A program made the position numbers and the translations under genes. Shown one piece after another: positions 1-8,198 of a stretch of 64,000 bases of DNA (position 1 is the stretch's first letter; the number at the start of each line of letters is the position of its first letter). The notes beneath the pieces were generated by a model. The model saw nothing but the letters and a program-made list of their open reading frames with translations. It did no database searches and was not told where the DNA came from. Source of the stretch: UBA6623 sp965238125 (GTDB taxonomy: Bacteria; Acidobacteriota; Terriglobia; Bryobacterales; UBA6623); assembly GCA_965238125.1 (NCBI GenBank), contig OZ250179.1, positions 5,456,001 through 5,520,000 on the forward strand, read 5' to 3'.

Positions 1-75
1 GCCACGCTGTCAACCATGCAAAATAGAAACTTAGGGTTCTCGATGTTGCGGCTCACCCAATTTCGCAACGCCGAC

Positions 76-226
76 ACAGAGCCCCGAGCGCAAGCGGCGG
101 GCCAAGGGCACGCCGGTTTCGAGTAGTTCGAAGACGATCCTGAAACAGAGGATAGTTCGAAGAGACCTGTCTCCGAGGGCGTGGCGGTGCCCCGAGCTTG
201 GCCCGTCGCTTGCGCTCGGGCTCTGT
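76..226. repeat. MITE/REPIN-like element with long inverted arms
   Basis: The arms at about 76-114 and 184-226 are imperfect inverted complements of roughly 40 bases, sharing ACAGAGCCC, GAGCGCAAGCG and GGGCCAAG. The roughly 70-base centre carries the word AGTTCGAAGA twice with variation. No coding capacity is visible. The layout, with long arms and a short spacer beside a small gene, is that of a small non-autonomous palindromic element. No transposase with matching ends is recognisable in this window. Confidence 0.6.
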
Positions 227-327
227 ATCGGATTTATGAATTGACTGCGGCACGAGCCGCTTCGTTTTGCGACCCGCTATCGTGGTAGCATGGATTTACC
301 ACATTCCCGATCGGCAAAGTAGGGAAT

Positions 328-552
328 ATGATCGAGAGCAAGAAGCGCAGTATCGCCAAGGCCGCCAGTTACCGCTTCTTTGGGTCGCTTGTCACCGGCA
401 GCATTGCCTATTTTTTCATCGGGCGGTGGGAAGTGGCCCTGGGAGTGGGCCTTGTTGACGGGATCGCCAAAATGGGCGGTTACTTCCTCCATGAGCGCGT
501 TTGGGCCCACGTCAAATGGGGACGGCAACAGCCGCCGAATTATGAGATTTGA
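328..552 (+). CDS. DUF2061 family small membrane protein
   Basis: This 74-residue protein matches the DUF2061 pattern: a basic N-terminus followed by the typical core AKAASYRFFGSLVTGSIAYF, then a second hydrophobic stretch and a HERVWAHVKWG-like end. Two short membrane segments lie around residues 14-32 and 36-53. The ATG follows a purine-rich AGGGA a few bases upstream. DUF2061 proteins are small inner-membrane proteins of unknown function, often near sulfur-assimilation or cell-envelope genes; nothing nearby suggests a specific role here. The gene is monocistronic and convergent with the downstream glycosyltransferase. Confidence 0.8.
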   Translation: MIESKKRSIAKAASYRFFGSLVTGSIAYFFIGRWEVALGVGLVDGIAKMGGYFLHERVWAHVKWGRQQPPNYEI

Positions 553-591
553 TTCGAGGCCGCCCGGCTGTCGGCGTTGATAGTCGTCCGC

Positions 592-1281
592 TCAACGACG
601 CGCCAATCCCAAGCGTGCAACCGTCCACAGAATTTTGACGCCCGCGGCGAAGCTGCCCCACATCGATCCCGATACCTTGCTTCGGCCCGCGCGACGCCGC
701 CGGTAGGAGACGGGCACCTCGACGATTCTCAGACCGGCGCGGACCGCTTTAATCTGCATCTCAATCGTCCAACCGTAGTTGCGGTCGCGCATCCCCAGCT
801 CACTCAAACTCGACACGAGCAGAGCCCGAAACGGACCTAGGTCGGTGTAGCGGTGTCCCCACAACAGCCTCATGAGAAAGACCGCCAGAGCGTTCCCGGC
901 TCGTTGATGTGTGTTGAGAGCGCCGTCTTCGACGCGGCCCAGGGTCCGGCTCCCCAACACCACATCGGCGCGACCCTCCGAAATGGGCGCAAGCAACCGT
1001 TCGGCCTCCGCGGGTACGTCACTGCCGTCACCATCCATAAAAACCACCGCTTCGATGCCCGCCGGAAGCGAAGCCAGGGCGCGCAGACAGGCATATCCGT
1101 ATCCGCGCCGGGGTTCCGCGAGCACGTCCGCCCCGCGGGACCGAGCAACCTCGGATGTGCGGTCCGACGAGCCGTTGTCGACCACCAAGACCTGCTCGAA
1201 TAGGCCGGCCGGCACTTCGTCGAGAACCGCCCCGATCGAGGCCTCTTCGTCAAGCGCGGGGATGATCAGGGCTGTTCGCAT
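592..1281 (-). CDS. Family 2 glycosyltransferase (DPM/GtrB-like)
   Basis: The protein is about 229 residues if it starts at the ATG giving MRTALIIPALDEEASIGAVL; a longer start 45 bases upstream is possible but less family-like. It has the GT-A fold order: an N-terminal nucleotide-binding strand with IIPALDEE, then VVDNGSSDRT, then the metal-binding region FMDGDGSD. The mid-region GPFRAL and the basic C-terminal YRRRRAGRSK are typical of polyprenyl-phosphate glycosyltransferases. A C-terminal hydrophobic stretch could act as a membrane anchor, but there is no full GtrB-like pair of transmembrane helices. It probably transfers a sugar from a nucleotide donor to a lipid carrier; the substrate is unknown. 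Confidence 0.82.
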   Translation of the reverse strand: MRTALIIPALDEEASIGAVLDEVPAGLFEQVLVVDNGSSDRTSEVARSRGADVLAEPRRGYGYACLRALASLPAGIEAVVFMDGDGSDVPAEAERLLAPISEGRADVVLGSRTLGRVEDGALNTHQRAGNALAVFLMRLLWGHRYTDLGPFRALLVSSLSELGMRDRNYGWTIEMQIKAVRAGLRIVEVPVSYRRRRAGRSKVSGSMWGSFAAGVKILWTVARLGLARR

Positions 1282-1398
1282 ATTCACTCGTTGTCCGATT
1301 CGACCATATCCGTTGCCCGAAAGCAATGTTTGTTGTCGCCAGCCTCAAAACCATGTTAGAAAGGGAGTAGAAGCTTTTCCCCGATACTTTCCAACGTA

Positions 1399-2073
1399 GT
1401 GCAAACGTTTGATCCAGAGGACGAAAGCCGGCCGAGTTTCGCGCCTCCGCACACCGAAGCTCCTATCAGTCCGGGGCCCGACCCGCGCCCATTCTGGTTG
1501 GACCTTCAAGTATGGGCTCGCGACATCGTGATTTCGGTCGCCATCGCGGCGATCGTCATTGTATTTCTCTACCAACCGGTGAAGGTGGAAGGCACCAGCA
1601 TGATGCCCTGGCTCGAAGACCAGGAACGCATCTTCGTGAACAAGTTCATTTATCGTCTCGAAGCAATTCAGCGCGGCGATGTGATTGTGTTCCGTTTTCC
1701 GCTCGACCCCAAGAAGTCGTACATCAAGCGCGTGGTCGGGCTGCCGGGCGACCGCGTCGCGTTTGTGAACGGGCGCTTGGTCCTGAACGGCGAAATCGCC
1801 GACGAGCCCTACGTGCTGCCCGAATACAGCGATTCGTCGAGCTATCCGGTCGTCGAGGTGCCCGCGAACCATTTCTACGTGTTGGGCGATCACCGCAATA
1901 CGTCGAACGACAGCCGCACATGGGGCACCGTCGAGCGGGGCTTCGTGATCGGCCGCGCGGTGTTTTCCTACTGGCCCTTTGAGCGCATCGGCTCGCTCGA
2001 CCGCTTTGAAGTGCAGCGCACAGGCGCCGCGCCCTCCTTTGAACCCGCGCGGCGTCCCGAGGTGTTGCGATGA
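1399..2073 (+). CDS. lepB: Signal peptidase I
   Basis: This membrane serine protease of 224 residues removes signal peptides from exported proteins. One hydrophobic anchor lies at about residues 44-64. The catalytic serine is in GTSMMPWLED, the general-base lysine in KRVVGLPGDRV, and the conserved box E is GDHRNTSNDSRTWG. The start is GTG, preceded by weak purine-rich sequence. The acidic, proline-rich first 35 residues are an extension before the anchor. It ends 16 bases before carA, so the two are probably co-transcribed. The numerous signal-peptide-bearing proteins in this window are its likely clients. Confidence 0.95.
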   Translation: MQTFDPEDESRPSFAPPHTEAPISPGPDPRPFWLDLQVWARDIVISVAIAAIVIVFLYQPVKVEGTSMMPWLEDQERIFVNKFIYRLEAIQRGDVIVFRFPLDPKKSYIKRVVGLPGDRVAFVNGRLVLNGEIADEPYVLPEYSDSSSYPVVEVPANHFYVLGDHRNTSNDSRTWGTVERGFVIGRAVFSYWPFERIGSLDRFEVQRTGAAPSFEPARRPEVLR

Positions 2074-2089
2074 TCCCCAAGGTGTTTCG

Positions 2090-3217
2090 ATGAGTAATGA
2101 CGCGTTGCTCGCCCTCGAGGATGGCCGCTGTTTCCCGGGGCAATCCGTCGGCGTCAAGGGCGAAGCCTACGGCGAAGTTGTTTTCAATACCGGCATTACC
2201 GGGTATCAGGAAATCTTCACCGATCCTTCCTATAGCGGTCAGATCGTCATCCTGACGAATCCCCAGATCGGCAACTACGGGGCCAACGACGAAGACAGCG
2301 AATCGGCGCGGCCCTATATCGAAGGTCTGGTCGTGCGCGAATTCTCCGGGATTGCCAGCAATTGGCGCTCGACCGAGCATGCCGCCGATTTCTTGGCCAA
2401 GCAACGCATTCCGATCATCACTGAAATCGACACCCGGGCGCTGGTGCGTCACTTGCGCTCCCAGGGCTCGCTGCGAGGCGTGATATCCTCGCTCGAGGCG
2501 AACCCTGAGAAACTCGTCGCGAAGGCTCGTGAAATCCCCAAAATGGCGGGTCTCGATTTAGCCACGGGCGTTTCCACCTCCCAACGTTATGAATGGACGC
2601 GAGGCGTGACCCCCTGTTCGCCCTCGGAATTGGTGGCGGCCGCGCCCGAGCCGACGCTGCACGTCGTGGCCTATGATTTCGGGATCAAGCACAATATTTT
2701 GCGGCAGCTGGTGCAACAGGGTTGCCGCCTGACGGTTGTCCCGGCCTCGACATCGGCGGACGACGTCATGGCTCTCGATCCCGACGGCGTTTTTCTCTCG
2801 AACGGGCCCGGCGACCCGGAACCGCTCGAGGCGCAGATCGCCAACATCCGGCAATTGACCGGGCGCGTGCCGTTGTTCGGCATTTGCCTCGGCCACCAGA
2901 TCCTGGGACTGGCGTGCGGCGGAAAGTCGTTCAAGCTGAAATTCGGACACCACGGGGTCAATCACCCGGTGCGGAACGAGCTAACGGGGAAGATCGAAAT
3001 TACGTCCCAGAATCACGGTTTCGCCGTCGATCCCGACTCGCTCGACGCGGGTGACCTCGAGGTCACGCACATCAACTTGAACGATCACACGCTGGAGGGC
3101 TTTCGCAGCCGCAAGGACCCGTTATTCGGTGTTCAGTACCACCCCGAAGCGGCGCCGGGACCTCACGACTCGCGATATCTGTTCGAGCAGTTCGTGGAGA
3201 TGATGCGCGCGGCGTAG
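2090..3217 (+). CDS. carA: Carbamoyl-phosphate synthase small subunit
   Basis: This 375-residue glutaminase subunit feeds ammonia to CarB for carbamoyl phosphate, used in arginine and pyrimidine synthesis. The N-terminal CPSase domain begins LALEDGRCFPG and contains FNTGITGYQE. The class I amidotransferase domain has the nucleophile in GICLGHQ and the His-Glu pair in QYHPEAAPGP. I chose the ATG at 2090 because it gives the usual family N-terminus; the open frame extends about 110 bases upstream into lepB. A long palindromic repeat starts immediately after the stop and separates carA from carB by 353 bases. Confidence 0.97.
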   Translation: MSNDALLALEDGRCFPGQSVGVKGEAYGEVVFNTGITGYQEIFTDPSYSGQIVILTNPQIGNYGANDEDSESARPYIEGLVVREFSGIASNWRSTEHAADFLAKQRIPIITEIDTRALVRHLRSQGSLRGVISSLEANPEKLVAKAREIPKMAGLDLATGVSTSQRYEWTRGVTPCSPSELVAAAPEPTLHVVAYDFGIKHNILRQLVQQGCRLTVVPASTSADDVMALDPDGVFLSNGPGDPEPLEAQIANIRQLTGRVPLFGICLGHQILGLACGGKSFKLKFGHHGVNHPVRNELTGKIEITSQNHGFAVDPDSLDAGDLEVTHINLNDHTLEGFRSRKDPLFGVQYHPEAAPGPHDSRYLFEQFVEMMRAA

Positions 3218-3336
3218 CCTGAAGGGCTGTAAAAAAGAGGGGACTGTACCGAGCGCCGGCCGAATAAGTTCCTACGAATCACCCGCCGCATCCGGCGCGA
3301 AGTGGACTGTCCCCGATTTTTTCACAACCCTTCAGG
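3218..3336. repeat. Long palindromic repeat A, copy 1
   Basis: The left arm starts CCTGAAGGGCTGT and the right arm ends ACAACCCTTCAGG. Inside are GGGGACTGTACCGAGCGCC and GCGAAGTGGACTGTCCCC. The arms are imperfect inverted complements over about 40 bases. A second copy lies at 47020-47131 with the same words in the same order. It abuts the carA stop codon, so in RNA it would form a large hairpin between carA and carB and could attenuate or stabilise the transcript. The T-run in ATTTTTTCAC is internal to the stem rather than after it, so this is not a canonical terminator. Confidence 0.8.
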
Positions 3337-3419
3337 GCGGCGGCTCGATCTCGCCCGGAGCCGTCGTGCGCGCGTGCCAAGCCCCCCCCTATAATGAGGC
3401 GGGTGCCGGGCTCGTTTTT

Positions 3420-3475
3420 CGGATTAATTTTGGCTTGGGGCGTAAGCCCCGGGGTGCTGACACCACCAACCACAT
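3420..3475. repeat. TTAATTTTGGC hairpin repeat B, copy 1
   Basis: The word TTAATTTTGGC is followed by a GC-rich hairpin (GGGGCGTAAGCCCC) and then a GGGGTGCTGACACC block. A similar arrangement occurs at 17120-17175 with a different hairpin. It lies within the carA-carB spacer, directly after repeat A. Function unknown; it looks like a small dispersed intergenic repeat. Confidence 0.5.
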
Positions 3476-3570
3476 CCCAAAACCCCCTCGCGATTTCTCC
3501 AACATCGCGAGCTGGTTAAAAACGCACCGGTAGAATCGAACGGCATCCGCTACCCCAACCCACGGCATCC

Positions 3571-6500
3571 ATGCCCAAACGCACCGACATCCACAAGATC
3601 CTCATCATCGGGTCGGGCCCGATTGTGATCGGGCAGGCCTGCGAATTCGATTACTCGGGAACGCAGGCTTGCAAGGCGTTGCGCGACGAGGGTTATGAGG
3701 TCGTCCTGGTCAATTCCAACCCGGCCACGATCATGACCGACCCGGAGTTGGCCGAGCAAACCTACATCGAGCCGCTTTCGATTGAGTACCTCACCGAAAT
3801 CATCCGCCGCGAACGCCCCGACGCCTTGCTCTCGACCGTCGGCGGCCAAACCGGACTGAACCTTTCGGTCGAGTTGGCCGAAGCCGGTGTGCTCGAGGAA
3901 TTCGGCGTCGAGTTGATCGGCGCGAAACTCGAAGCCATCAAAAAGGCCGAAGACCGACTGCTCTTCAAAGACGCCATGCGCGGCATCGGCCTCGACGTAC
4001 CGCGTTCGAAGCTGGTCAACAACGTCGAGGACGGCCTGGCGTTCGCCGACGATGTCGGCTACCCGGTCGTTCTCCGCCCCAGCTTTACGTTGGGCGGCAG
4101 CGGCGGCGGCCTTTCCTACAACCGCGAGGAAACGATAGAACTGCTCACCCGGGCGCTCGAGATTTCGCCGGTCCACGAAGTCTTGGTCGAGGAAAGCGTG
4201 CTCGGGTGGAAGGAATTCGAGCTCGAGGTGATGCGTGACCTCAACGACAACTGCATCATCATTTGCTCGATCGAAAACTTCGATCCGATGGGCGTCCACA
4301 CCGGCGACTCGATCACGGTGGCGCCCGCCCAAACGCTGACCGATCGCGAATACCAGGTGATGCGCGACGGCGCGTTGGCGTGCTTGCGCGAAATCGGCGT
4401 CGATACCGGGGGCTCGAACGTCCAGTTCGCACTGGAGCCGACGGCCGGCCGCATGGTCATCATCGAGATGAATCCGCGTGTCTCGCGCAGCTCGGCGCTG
4501 GCGTCGAAGGCCACCGGCTTCCCGATCGCGAAGATCGCCGCGAAGCTGGCGGTCGGGTTGCGACTGGACGAAATCCCGAACGACATCACCAAGAAGACGC
4601 CCGCCAGTTTCGAGCCGACCATCGACTACGTCGTCGCCAAGGTCCCCAAGTGGCAGTTCGAAAAATTCCCCGGAAGCGAACCGCTGCTCGGCGTGCAGAT
4701 GAAGAGCATCGGCGAGGTCATGGCGATCGGCCGCACGTTCAAGAGCGCGCTTTGGAAAGCGATTCGCAGCCTCGAGACCGGCAAGAAAGCGGGCTCGGAA
4801 GTCTACGATCCCGAGTTGATTACCAAACGCCTGCTGATGGCTTCGCCCGAGCGCCTCAACTATATCCGCTACGCCATGAAGGAGGGCTGGTCCGTCAAGG
4901 ACATCCACGAGCTGACCAATATCGACCCCTGGTTCCTCGAACAGATCAAGACCGTCGTTGATTTCCAGGGCAAGATCGAAGGCGAGACGATCGAAACGGT
5001 TTCCAACGAGAAGCTTCTCGAAGCCAAGCGCATGGGGCTCTCCGATAATCGCTTGGCTCGGCTGTGGAATAGCGACGAAGACACTGTGCGGGCTAAGCGC
5101 AAGCAAGCCGGCATCCAAGCCGTCTTCAAGCGTGTCGATACCTGCGCGGCCGAGTTCGAAAGCTTCACGCCCTATCTCTATTCCGATTACGAAACGGAAT
5201 GCGAGTCCGAGCCGAGCGACCGCCGCAAGGTCATTATCCTCGGTGCGGGTCCGAATCGCATCGGGCAGGGGATCGAGTTCGACTACTGCTGCTGCCACGC
5301 TTCCTACGCGTTGCAGGAAATGGGCTGGGAGTCGATCATGGTCAACTGCAATCCCGAGACCGTCTCGACCGACTACGACACCAGCGACCGGCTTTACTTC
5401 GAGCCCTTGACGCTTGAGAACGTCCTGAATATTTGCGACACCGAAAAGCCCGACGGCGTGATCGTGCAATTCGGCGGGCAGACGCCTCTCACCCTGGCGC
5501 TTCCTCTCAAAGCGCACGGCGTGCCGATCATCGGCACCGACCCCGAATCGATCGACCTGGCCGAAGACCGCGAACAGTTCGGCGCGCTACTCGAAGAACT
5601 GGATATTCCCTCACCCGCGAACGGCGCCGCGACCAACCCCGATGAAGCGCTGGCGGTGGCTCGTAAGGTCGGCTATCCCGTGCTCGTGAGGCCGAGCTAC
5701 GTGCTGGGCGGTCGTGCCATGGTCATCGCCTACGACGAGCAGACCGTCAAAAATTACATGCGCGAAGCGGTCGTCTATTCGCAAGAGCGGCCGGTGCTGG
5801 TCGACCGTTTTCTCGAGAACGCCGTCGAGGTCGACGTCGACGCGCTCTGCGACGGCGAAGACGTGCTCATCGGCGGCATCATGGAACACATCGAGGAAGC
5901 CGGCGTGCACTCGGGAGACAGCTCCTGCGTGCTGCCGGCCGCCTCGATTCCCCTCGAGCAGCTCGAAACCATTCGCGACTACACTTTCCGCCTCGCCAAG
6001 GCCCTGAAGGTAATCGGGTTGATGAACGCGCAATACGCGATTCACAACGGCGATGTGTACGTCATCGAAGTCAACCCGCGCGCCTCACGCACCACGCCCT
6101 ACGTCAGCAAGGCGACCGGCGTGCCGCTGGCGAAAATCGCGGTCGGCTTGATGGTGGGCAAGAAACTGCGCGATTACGGTTTCGAAAGCGGCGTGCTTGA
6201 GGTCAAAAAGAATTGCGTCAAGTCGCCCGTCTTCCCGTTCAACAAATTCCCCGGTGTCGATCCCATTCTCGGGCCCGAGATGCGCTCCACCGGCGAAGTC
6301 ATGGGGATTGGCGAATCGTTCGGCGAAGCCTTCGCCAAAGCACAGATCAGCGCCGGCTCGGCGCTGCCCGAATCCGGCGCGGTGTTCATTACCGTCAACC
6401 GTCGAAATCGTGAGGAAGGGTTGGAGGTGGCCCGCAAGTTCGCCGACCTGGATTTCACCATCCACGCCACGCGCGGAACCGCGTCCGCTCTCCGCGCCGC

Positions 6501-6783
6501 CGGCATCCCATGCAAGGTTGCTTTCAAGGTCAATGAGGGCCGACCCAATGTCGTCGATTTGATCAAAGGCCGACAGGTAGGTCTGGTCGTCAACACGCCC
6601 GCCGGCGCGCATTCGTTCGAGGACGAAAAAGTGATCCGGCGCGCGGCGATGATGCAGAATGTTCCCTGCATCACGACGCTCAGCGGCGCCAAAGCGGCCG
6701 CCGACGGCATTGCGGCCCGCCGAGCCCGCCCGGTGCAGGTCTATTCGCTGCAACAACTCCACGCGGAGGAGCCGGCGGGCTGA
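3571..6783 (+). CDS. carB: Carbamoyl-phosphate synthase large subunit
   Basis: This 1070-residue synthetase subunit has full family length. Two homologous ATP-grasp halves are present. The first begins with KILIIGSGPIVIGQACEFDY and the second, near residue 550, with VIILGAGPNRIGQGIEFDY. Each half has the metal-binding pattern VIEMNPRVSRSSALASKATG or VIEVNPRASRTTPYVSKATG. The C-terminal 140 or so residues form the MGS-type allosteric domain, with the VVNTP motif. It partners CarA to make carbamoyl phosphate in the cytosol. The spacing and intervening repeats mean it may have its own promoter, although both genes share orientation. Confidence 0.97.
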   Translation: MPKRTDIHKILIIGSGPIVIGQACEFDYSGTQACKALRDEGYEVVLVNSNPATIMTDPELAEQTYIEPLSIEYLTEIIRRERPDALLSTVGGQTGLNLSVELAEAGVLEEFGVELIGAKLEAIKKAEDRLLFKDAMRGIGLDVPRSKLVNNVEDGLAFADDVGYPVVLRPSFTLGGSGGGLSYNREETIELLTRALEISPVHEVLVEESVLGWKEFELEVMRDLNDNCIIICSIENFDPMGVHTGDSITVAPAQTLTDREYQVMRDGALACLREIGVDTGGSNVQFALEPTAGRMVIIEMNPRVSRSSALASKATGFPIAKIAAKLAVGLRLDEIPNDITKKTPASFEPTIDYVVAKVPKWQFEKFPGSEPLLGVQMKSIGEVMAIGRTFKSALWKAIRSLETGKKAGSEVYDPELITKRLLMASPERLNYIRYAMKEGWSVKDIHELTNIDPWFLEQIKTVVDFQGKIEGETIETVSNEKLLEAKRMGLSDNRLARLWNSDEDTVRAKRKQAGIQAVFKRVDTCAAEFESFTPYLYSDYETECESEPSDRRKVIILGAGPNRIGQGIEFDYCCCHASYALQEMGWESIMVNCNPETVSTDYDTSDRLYFEPLTLENVLNICDTEKPDGVIVQFGGQTPLTLALPLKAHGVPIIGTDPESIDLAEDREQFGALLEELDIPSPANGAATNPDEALAVARKVGYPVLVRPSYVLGGRAMVIAYDEQTVKNYMREAVVYSQERPVLVDRFLENAVEVDVDALCDGEDVLIGGIMEHIEEAGVHSGDSSCVLPAASIPLEQLETIRDYTFRLAKALKVIGLMNAQYAIHNGDVYVIEVNPRASRTTPYVSKATGVPLAKIAVGLMVGKKLRDYGFESGVLEVKKNCVKSPVFPFNKFPGVDPILGPEMRSTGEVMGIGESFGEAFAKAQISAGSALPESGAVFITVNRRNREEGLEVARKFADLDFTIHATRGTASALRAAGIPCKVAFKVNEGRPNVVDLIKGRQVGLVVNTPAGAHSFEDEKVIRRAAMMQNVPCITTLSGAKAAADGIAARRARPVQVYSLQQLHAEEPAG

Positions 6784-6860
6784 GCGCGATTGATAGAAAG
6801 GTAAGTAGACAAGCTCCCCGCGGGCCGCCGCCTTTCACGGATTCCCTCGACACCAGACCC

Positions 6861-7748
6861 ATGAGCGGCGATCCTCCCGAAACTATCGGCCTGATCGGCC
6901 TCGGCCTGCTCGGTGCCGCCCTGGCCGAGCGCTTGCGCAAAGCCAGCCTTGAAGTTCTCGGTTTCGACATCGATCCTGAAAAACGCCGTGCCCTCGAAGC
7001 CCAGCCGCTCGAATCGGCGGAAGACCTTGCCCGGCAAACCCGCCGCATCGTTTTCAGCCTGCCCGACTCGAATGTCGTCGCCGGCGTGCTCGACGAAGTC
7101 GAGGCGCATCTCGAACCCGGAACGATCGTAATCGACACCACGACCGGCGACCCGGATCAAATCTCAGCTTTCGGTCCGCGCCTGGCCGCGCGCGGAGTCT
7201 TTTACCTCGACGCCACCGTCCGCGGTTCGAGCGCTCTCGTGCGAAAAGCGGAAGCGATTGTCCTCGTTGGCGGAGACGAGCAGGCCTTCGATTCGTGCCG
7301 AGACGTCTTCGCGACCTTCGCGCGCCGCGCGTTCTACTTGGGCGGCCCGGGAAGCGGCGCGCGCATGAAACTGGTGTTCAACCTCGCGCTCGGGTTGCAT
7401 CGCGCCGTCCTGGCCGAAGCCCTGTACTTTGCCCAAGCCTCGGGCATCGAACCCACCAAGGCGCTCGAGGTGCTTCAAGCCGGCGCCGCCTATTCGCGCG
7501 TGATGGACGCCAAGGGACCGAAGATGGTCGAAGGGAACTTCCACCCTGAAGCAAAGCTCTCCCAGCACCTCAAAGACGTCCGTCTCATGCTCGCCGCTGC
7601 GGAAAAACGCGGCATCTCTCTCCCCCTCTCGACGCTCCACCGATCGCTGCTCGAAACCGCCGAAGCCGCCGGTTTCGGCGACGCCGACAACAGCGCCGTG
7701 ATCAAGGCTTTCGATACCTTGGACGAAGCGAGCGAAGAATCCGACTAG
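6861..7748 (+). CDS. NAD(P)-dependent beta-hydroxyacid dehydrogenase-like protein
   Basis: This 295-residue protein belongs to the 3-hydroxyisobutyrate/6-phosphogluconate dehydrogenase superfamily. The N-terminal Rossmann motif is IGLIGLGLLGAALAERL. The substrate-binding region has LDATVRGSSALVRKAEAIV, and the helical C-terminal domain begins GPGSGARMKLVFNL, where the lysine matches the usual catalytic position. Expected chemistry is NAD(P)-linked oxidation of a 3-hydroxy acid or reduction of a semialdehyde; the substrate cannot be read from sequence. It lies 77 bases after carB in the same orientation but need not be functionally related. Confidence 0.85.
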   Translation: MSGDPPETIGLIGLGLLGAALAERLRKASLEVLGFDIDPEKRRALEAQPLESAEDLARQTRRIVFSLPDSNVVAGVLDEVEAHLEPGTIVIDTTTGDPDQISAFGPRLAARGVFYLDATVRGSSALVRKAEAIVLVGGDEQAFDSCRDVFATFARRAFYLGGPGSGARMKLVFNLALGLHRAVLAEALYFAQASGIEPTKALEVLQAGAAYSRVMDAKGPKMVEGNFHPEAKLSQHLKDVRLMLAAAEKRGISLPLSTLHRSLLETAEAAGFGDADNSAVIKAFDTLDEASEESD

Positions 7749-7932
7749 CCCGCTTTTCTCACCGCGTGGTGAGGCAAAGTGCATGAAAGGTCCGTCAGTA
7801 CGAGGCGCGCGCGGCTTGACGCGCGGAGGCGTACTTGAACAGTACGGTGAGCACGGCGAGCAAGCGCAACGAAGTAATGGCGGGCCTATCGTGTGCTTTG
7901 CTCGTCAGGCGGGGAGAAATGCGGGCTAGCGG

Positions 7933-8030
7933 GAGACAAGCTGAGAGCTTGTCTCGACTGTGGGCTGGGACAAACACGAGTGTTTGTCGCTACTGTACAG
8001 CGAGGTCTGGGAAGAACATGGATGCTTGTC
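7933..8030. repeat. Cluster of three hairpins with related stems
   Basis: GAGACAAGC (7933-7941) pairs with GCTTGTCTC (7947-7955). GACAAACAC (7969-7977) pairs with GTGTTTGTC (7980-7988). A third, degraded unit runs GGAAG...GCTTGTCGCTTCC at about 8009-8035. The stems resemble each other (GACAA followed by A/G, then C), so this is probably a degenerate REP array. It fills much of the 450-base gap between the dehydrogenase and the carboxylase gene. The remainder of the gap, 7749-7930, holds no gene that I can see. Confidence 0.6.
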
Positions 8031-8198
8031 GCTTCCGAGGACGCCAAGCGGCGGGTGGCCCGGCTAGTCCTTCGAACGACTCCCAAGTCACCCCCAAAGG
8101 GACAGAACAGCCCTGCCGACCAACTACCAACACCCGAACCGTACTCCCCCCGGCAGCTCTGCTACGCTGGGTTCCTCTACAGCCAACGAAGGACGAGC

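Noticed and set aside
3218..3336. Repeat A read as an intrinsic terminator of carA
   Set aside because: The T-run lies inside the stem instead of following it, and a second copy occurs elsewhere; a dispersed repeat is the better description.
3550..5517. Long open frame on the minus strand inside carB
   Set aside because: It is the GC-rich complement of carB with no recognisable domain; the plus-strand frame is a full-length known enzyme.
7893..8198. Upstream extension of the carboxylase beta subunit frame
   Set aside because: It reads through the hairpin cluster and is cysteine/arginine-rich without similarity; ATG 8199 fits the family.
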